Assembly: GCA_002422605.1 (NCBI GenBank) | Contig: DISW01000025.1 | Span: 496,001 to 560,000, forward strand | DNA length: 64,000 nucleotides | Direction of reading: 5' to 3' | Source: Bacteriovoracaceae bacterium UBA6200 | GTDB taxonomy: Bacteria; Bdellovibrionota; Bacteriovoracia; Bacteriovoracales; Bacteriovoracaceae | Part shown: piece after piece, positions 60,216 to 64,000 of the stretch | Numbering within the stretch: the first letter of the stretch is position 1 | Layout of the letters: every line of letters starts with the position of its first letter | The notes under the pieces: generated by a model | Told to the model about the DNA's origin: nothing | Database searches by the model: none | The model's input: the letters and a program-made list of their open reading frames with translations, nothing else | Position numbers and translations under genes: made by a program

Positions 60216-60754
60216 GCTGAGTTCCCACCAGCAAGATAACTTTCAATAGTCTCCCTCAATGGATAGTAACTTGATGAACCTTCGTATTGGAGATCATTAA
60301 TAAAAATTGAGGGAGTACTACTTACTTCACTTTGAACTCCCGTTAAAATACTAAAATCAATTTTCTCTTTGATATCCTCTCGCTTAATATCCTGGTGAAA
60401 GAGATTCATATTTAATCCGATATCTTCGGCTATCTGATGGATGATATCTTCCGATAAATTTTCTGAACGGGAATAGAGAGCTCTATGCATTTTCCAGAAT
60501 AGTCCTTGTCGATCAGCGGCTTCTGCGGCCTGGGCAGCATAATAAGACATAGGATGAATGGTTCTCATCGGAAAATGGCGATAGACAAAACAAATATGAG
60601 GTTTAAGCTCCTGGATGATTTGATCGATGGCAGGAGCGGCGGCGGCACTATAGGGACATTCGTAATCTCCATATTCCACAACAACCACTGGAGCATGAAG
60701 AGGTCCTAAAATGTGATCGTTCTTATCAGGTTGAATGCGCAAGTTTGAAGTCAT
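60206..60754 (-). CDS. DsbA-family protein with CPYS active site, no signal peptide
   Basis: 182 residues, thioredoxin fold (VVVVEYGDYECPYSAAAAP, cis-Pro segment VSSTPSIFI). Normal DsbA has CPxC; here the second cysteine is Ser36, leaving Cys33 alone, so it may form mixed disulfides (for example with a low-molecular-weight thiol) but cannot do ordinary dithiol exchange. No signal peptide, thus cytoplasmic. Good ribosome site AAGGAGG. Convergent to sodC. Confidence 0.88.
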   Translation of the reverse strand: MTSNLRIQPDKNDHILGPLHAPVVVVEYGDYECPYSAAAAPAIDQIIQELKPHICFVYRHFPMRTIHPMSYYAAQAAEAADRQGLFWKMHRALYSRSENLSEDIIHQIAEDIGLNMNLFHQDIKREDIKEKIDFSILTGVQSEVSSTPSIFINDLQYEGSSSYYPLRETIESYLAGGNSAYL

Positions 60755-60859
60755 AACACCTCCTTAGATTGTTAAAAATATTCATCTCGAGAGAGACAGA
60801 AGTCCAGTGGCTTTAACTTGAGTTTTGATGTTGGCGTTAATTAATACTGTGGGTTTGTC

Positions 60860-61774
60860 ATGAGAAGTTTATTGCCCGAAAATGAGGCCATGATTGATCC
60901 ATACCAGGTGCTGGGAGTTTCAAAAAAAAGTGATCAGGAAGATATCAAAAAAAGTTTTCGTAAACTTGCAAAAAAATATCACCCTGATCTTAATCCGGGA
61001 AATAAAGAAGCAGAGAAGAAATTTAAAGATGTCTCCCATGCTTTTGACTTGATCGGAACTCCTGAAGCACGCGCCAAATTTGATCGCGGAGATTTCGAAG
61101 AAGCACCTTTTGGGCAAGGTGGCCCGAGACCTTCTTACTACGATACTCAACATGAAGGCGGACGCTACTCTTATTCTTTTGGGGAAGACTTCGGAGCAGA
61201 AGATTTCTTCGAAGGTTTATTCGGCCGGGCCCGCGGAAGACCAGGGGACTTTCCTGGAGAAGATGTTCATTACAAAATGGAAGTGGATTTTAGAGAAGCG
61301 GCTTTGGGCGGCGAGAAAGTGATCACCCTCCCTGATGGAAAAAACCTCAAAGTTAAAATACCGGCAGGAATTGAGTCAGGTAAAAAACTTCGCTTTAAAG
61401 GCTTAGGTGGGCCAGGCCGAATGCGAGGCGGAGCAGGGGACGCTTATATAGAAATCATTGTGAGACCTCTGGAAGGCTTTACACGCCATGGTTTAGATAT
61501 TGAATCAGAGCTGCCTGTTTCCTTCCTGGAGGCCATAATCGGGGAGGAAGTAGAGGTGCAGACGATTGATGGATCTGTGCTCTTAAAAATCCCACCAGGA
61601 GTCTCAACCGGAACGAAGCTTCGGGTAAAAGGGAAAGGAGCAGGGGCCGAAGGCAATCGCGGCAATCATATAGTGGTGTTAAAAATTGTGATGCCAAAAC
61701 ATATTGATCCCGCACTGAAGACCATGGCCGAAACTATGAAAGGTCAGTTTGACTATAATCCAAGGATGTCGTGA
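60860..61774 (+). CDS. cbpA: CbpA-type DnaJ co-chaperone
   Basis: 304 residues from ATG 60860; the next ATG (60890, at IDPYQVLGV) fits family starts and gives 294, and neither has a good ribosome site. J domain with the HPD motif in KKYHPDLNPG, a Gly/Phe-poor linker with DFFEGLFGRARG, then two C-terminal substrate-binding beta domains without the CxxCxGxG zinc module, so class II. Stimulates DnaK. Coupled to the next gene by TGATG. Confidence 0.92.
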   Translation: MRSLLPENEAMIDPYQVLGVSKKSDQEDIKKSFRKLAKKYHPDLNPGNKEAEKKFKDVSHAFDLIGTPEARAKFDRGDFEEAPFGQGGPRPSYYDTQHEGGRYSYSFGEDFGAEDFFEGLFGRARGRPGDFPGEDVHYKMEVDFREAALGGEKVITLPDGKNLKVKIPAGIESGKKLRFKGLGGPGRMRGGAGDAYIEIIVRPLEGFTRHGLDIESELPVSFLEAIIGEEVEVQTIDGSVLLKIPPGVSTGTKLRVKGKGAGAEGNRGNHIVVLKIVMPKHIDPALKTMAETMKGQFDYNPRMS

Positions 61775-62046
61775 TGGAGAATCATCTACATCGGAAAATA
61801 GATGAAGCATCCGAGTACTGTGGAGTACCAGGAGAGGTGATCATTTATTTTATTGAACAGGAATGGGTTCGGCCAATAGACTTTGTGACGCCAATTCTCG
61901 ATGAAGAAGACGTCGCCCGGGTAAGACTTATTTGGGATCTTCGCCAAAACTTCGGTGTAAATGATGAATCTATACCGATCATTTTAAATCTCATCGATCA
62001 GCTAAATCTGATGCACTTATCGCTTAAAAAATTCAGGATTCACTAG
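61774..62046 (+). CDS. cbpM: CbpM-like J-protein modulator
   Basis: 90 residues from ATG 61774 (overlaps the cbpA stop; a GTG one codon earlier is also open). Small MerR-like helical protein with YCGVPGEVIIYFIEQEWVRP and DEEDVARVRLIWDLRQNFGVNDE, matching CbpM, which binds the CbpA J domain and inhibits it. Position directly after cbpA supports the call. Confidence 0.87.
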   Translation: MENHLHRKIDEASEYCGVPGEVIIYFIEQEWVRPIDFVTPILDEEDVARVRLIWDLRQNFGVNDESIPIILNLIDQLNLMHLSLKKFRIH

Positions 62047-62056
62047 TGGGGTGATT

Positions 62057-62275
62057 ATGAAAATTTTAACCAGTATCTTTATTGCTATATTAGCTCAACA
62101 AGGAACCATGAGTACGGATGATACCGAAGTCAGCCGGGCAGAGGCTTCTCTTTCTGGTGTGTCTGAAACGATGGAAATGCAGGAAGAAGAAGTCAGGATA
62201 GAAGATGAAGTGGATGAGGAGTATCAGGAAGAAGAGGAGCTAGATCCTACATCTCAGCAATCTCCAACTCCATGA
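62057..62275 (+). CDS. Tiny acidic exported protein
   Basis: 72 residues from ATG 62057 (GTG two codons upstream less likely). Short hydrophobic N-terminus (MKILTSIFIAILAQQ) followed by an extremely acidic tail rich in Glu and Asp, such as DEVDEEYQEEEELD. No family. Ten bases after cbpM, so probably co-transcribed; its 3' end overlaps the convergent EEP gene by 29 nt. Confidence 0.55.
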   Translation: MKILTSIFIAILAQQGTMSTDDTEVSRAEASLSGVSETMEMQEEEVRIEDEVDEEYQEEEELDPTSQQSPTP

Positions 62276-63107
62276 ACATAGGCTTATGGTCACTTCCGAC
62301 GGATTTACCATCTACGTGAGCATTCTTAACTTTTAGACCGCGAATAAAACCATAGTCTAAATAATTGGGAGTGAATTTAAATTTCATTCGCTTGTGGCCA
62401 TCTTTGAAGTGAATTTCTTTCAGGCCAAATCTGCTCATCATATTTAGAACATAATGGGTTCTTGCCTGAGTGCGGGTATTGAAATCTCCGGCAAAAAGAA
62501 CAGGCCCTTGATGTTTATCCAGATGCTCGGCCGCTTGATCCATATGGCGAGTAAATGAAGCATAATCAGTGATATTAATTCCGTGAACAGAGATCACCAG
62601 AAGTTCTTCCGCTGATCCTTTAATGGGATATTTTGCGAAGGTCATTGATTTGGGAGTATTCACCACAGATTCACCGTCTGGAGAATGCTTAATGAAGACT
62701 TCAGTTGGATTAATTCGAGAGCCGATCATCGTTCCGGTCGGAGTTTCATCATCCATGAGATAGAGCATGCTGATCGCCATGTCCCAACGGTAATTGATAA
62801 GGCTCAGCGTGGTGTTTTTAAAAATTCTATTTTTGTAGGCTTCCTGAAGAAGGATCAGGTCTTGATCGTGAGCATAGGATTCAAATTCACTCTTCCAGCG
62901 AGGCTTATCGGCCTTCTTGATATTCCAGACGAAGGCCTTGATCGATTTTGGATTTAAGTGTTTGGCGAAGGCCTTGCCATATACGAGGTAAGATTGTTCT
63001 TCCGGGAGTACGCGGAAGTAGCGATCCCATACGCCTTTATCCTCTTCTTGTGCAAAGAGTTGCGTGCTTAATGTGAAAGTAAGAACAATCAAAAAGGCTC
63101 GAGTCAT
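62247..63107 (-). CDS. Secreted endonuclease/exonuclease/phosphatase-family protein
   Basis: 286 residues with a signal peptide (LTFTLSTQLFAQ). EEP fold: KAFVWNIKK (Asn), LILLQEAY (Glu ligand), LLVISVHGIN, VLFAGDFNTRTQAR and GSDHKPMF (Asp-His). Members hydrolyse nucleic acids, sphingomyelin or phosphoinositides; exported forms are often nucleases or lipid phosphodiesterases. The substrate cannot be chosen from this sequence. Confidence 0.85.
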   Translation of the reverse strand: MTRAFLIVLTFTLSTQLFAQEEDKGVWDRYFRVLPEEQSYLVYGKAFAKHLNPKSIKAFVWNIKKADKPRWKSEFESYAHDQDLILLQEAYKNRIFKNTTLSLINYRWDMAISMLYLMDDETPTGTMIGSRINPTEVFIKHSPDGESVVNTPKSMTFAKYPIKGSAEELLVISVHGINITDYASFTRHMDQAAEHLDKHQGPVLFAGDFNTRTQARTHYVLNMMSRFGLKEIHFKDGHKRMKFKFTPNYLDYGFIRGLKVKNAHVDGKSVGSDHKPMFMELEIAEM

Positions 63108-63145
63108 AATTCCGTCGATTATTGCACTAATTTAATAGGAGAGTC

Positions 63146-63667
63146 TTATCGTGCCGCAGCAAGTCTGATAAGATCTTGCGTTACCACCTTTAAGCTCTCT
63201 TCATCTAATGCTTTCTTAAAATGAGTCAGGATCTGCCGACCCAAAACATTCATACCAATGAAGGATAATTGAGTTCGCATGGCCAGAAGGACGTTGAAGC
63301 CACCCCCGCCGGAGAAAGTAGCTAAGGCCGCAGGCTTGCCATTTAAATGCTCTCTCCAGTCTTTTGAAGAGCGACTTAACCAGGCAAGGAAATTATTGAA
63401 CACGGGAGGAGTGCTGCCGTTATACTCAGGAGCGATGAAGACGAATCCATGCGCGCTTTGAATGGTTTCGAGTTGGTCTTTTAGGAGTTCTTCGCCCTTA
63501 TACTTACCATCAGTACGGGAAGAGTAGAGAGGAAGATCAAGATCCAACAAATTAATGACGGAGACATTAGCGCCCAATTCGTGCAGATGAGACTTAAAGT
63601 TCTGGGCCAATTCGAGATTTTTCACTTCGCTGGCCGAAATGATGACGATGTTGTGAGAATTTTTCAT
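63146..63667 (-). CDS. NADPH-dependent FMN reductase
   Basis: 173 residues, flavodoxin-like. The FMN phosphate-binding region is IVIISASEVKNLELAQNFK and the flavin ring loop is FIAPEYNGSTPPVFNNFLAWL, typical of ArsH/YieF-type quinone reductases. Reduces quinones or flavins, probably against oxidative or xenobiotic stress. The N-terminal phosphate loop is less conserved than usual. Confidence 0.83.
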   Translation of the reverse strand: MKNSHNIVIISASEVKNLELAQNFKSHLHELGANVSVINLLDLDLPLYSSRTDGKYKGEELLKDQLETIQSAHGFVFIAPEYNGSTPPVFNNFLAWLSRSSKDWREHLNGKPAALATFSGGGGFNVLLAMRTQLSFIGMNVLGRQILTHFKKALDEESLKVVTQDLIRLAAAR

Positions 63668-63770
63668 GCTGATTAGATTACCCCATTTTTCTATTTTGTC
63701 TGTTGCTTCTTTCTGATTAACCTATAAAATTTACTGATAACTCTAAAGATTATCGCAAAAAGAGAATGCC

Positions 63771-64000
63771 ATGAAGTCATTTGTCACTGTGCTCGCCTCT
63801 GTTTTTATCCTAAACGGTTGCTCAAGCTTTATTTCCAGTTCAGGTCCCAGCCGTTCACAGGTTAATGGCGTAGATGATTCCGATGCGATTAAAGGAATAC
63901 AGATAGTCGACGTGGACAATAAAGTGGCACGACAACTTTTGGAGAGTCGAAAGCTTAATCTTTTCTCGGAAGTCTTCGATGCCAAACCTCGCTCTCAATA
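63771..64000 (+). CDS. Wza-like polysaccharide export lipoprotein, 3' end outside window
   Basis: An open frame of 76 codons runs off the right edge. Signal peptide MKSFVTVLASVFILNGCSS with lipobox LNGC, followed by GPSRSQVNG, IKGIQIVDVDN and LFSEVF, the opening of outer-membrane polysaccharide export (OPX/Wza, BexD-type) proteins. Suggests that a capsule or exopolysaccharide locus starts to the right. Ribosome site weak (AAGAGA). Confidence 0.72.
   Translation, partial: MKSFVTVLASVFILNGCSSFISSSGPSRSQVNGVDDSDAIKGIQIVDVDNKVARQLLESRKLNLFSEVFDAKPRSQ

Noticed and set aside
63743..63985. Minus-strand frame of 80 codons at the right edge
   Set aside because: The plus strand holds a lipoprotein signal with lipobox and Wza-like sequence, open to the window edge; the minus frame is its shadow.
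1..64000. tRNA, rRNA, CRISPR arrays, insertion sequences
   Set aside because: Intergenic gaps were read on both strands and none showed cloverleaf-like segments, regular spaced repeats, transposase motifs or flanking terminal repeats.

Overview
This is a 64 kb piece of a low-to-mid GC chromosome (about 40% GC by eye) with very dense coding on both strands. There is no rRNA, tRNA, CRISPR array, insertion sequence or prophage module that I can see. The gene content suggests a Gram-negative bacterium of the Bdellovibrionota, probably near Bacteriovorax/Peredibacter. The clues are giant signal-peptide proteins with phage-type S74 autoprocessing domains, fibrinogen-like secreted proteins, many small lipoproteins, a secreted P-domain subtilase, an IDH1-type isocitrate dehydrogenase and many two-component proteins. 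The taxon is an inference; no marker gene settles it.

Layout. 1-1258: end of a Kup potassium transporter. 1391-7916: a two-gene surface operon (S74 fibre-like protein plus a fibrinogen-domain protein). 7967-11456: CheY-like regulator, PAS/GAF sensor kinase, HAD phosphatase, CsaA. 11446-15408: an unknown gene, two tandem SDR/epimerases and MurI. 15473-20646: PilZ protein, a degenerate dinucleotide-fold protein, a lipoprotein, cyclophilin, RecJ and a zinc-ribbon protein. 20743-22156: a low-complexity exported protein and a divergent promoter region. 22157-28777: NhaC antiporter, a polyphosphate locus (ppk1, sixA-like, convergent ppx) and icd. 28879-32180: usp, lipoprotein subtilase and an anchored unknown protein on the minus strand. 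32398-36693: a tightly coupled operon of a DUF4383 membrane protein, FAD/Rieske oxidoreductase, egtB and egtD (ergothioneine). 36817-37547: two small secreted or peptidase-like genes.

37643-46967 is the most unusual part. A complete OmpR-type two-component system lies beside a lipoprotein with an HExxHxxGxxH zinc motif. A second, diverged copy of the regulator/metalloprotein pair sits 5 kb away with a degenerate regulator and a SET-domain protein attached. Between them are a nucleotidyltransferase-BON fusion coupled to a metallophosphoesterase, a hotdog thioesterase and lipoproteins. A 36-residue ORF with a strong Shine-Dalgarno site lies between the kinase and a terminator hairpin.

47009-50923: PLP enzyme, anchored protein, and a three-gene envelope/stress cluster resembling YqjD/YqjE. 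51063-64000: di-haem peroxidase (promoter suggests a leaderless mRNA), an SDR, formaldehyde detoxification (glutathione-dependent dehydrogenase plus S-formylglutathione hydrolase), DUF4112, a lipoprotein with a Trp/Arg-rich tail, lipase, kinase, methyltransferase, Cu-Zn superoxide dismutase, a DsbA-like protein with one cysteine, CbpA/CbpM, a secreted EEP-family enzyme, an FMN reductase, and the start of a Wza-like polysaccharide export lipoprotein at the right edge.

A theme is oxidative and electrophile defence (ergothioneine, peroxidase, SodC, FMN reductase, formaldehyde pathway, universal stress protein) combined with an elaborate exported and lipoprotein repertoire. Seven tail-to-tail gene pairs overlap by 10-36 nt and many same-strand neighbours overlap by ATGA, so transcription-termination and translational-coupling effects are probably widespread.
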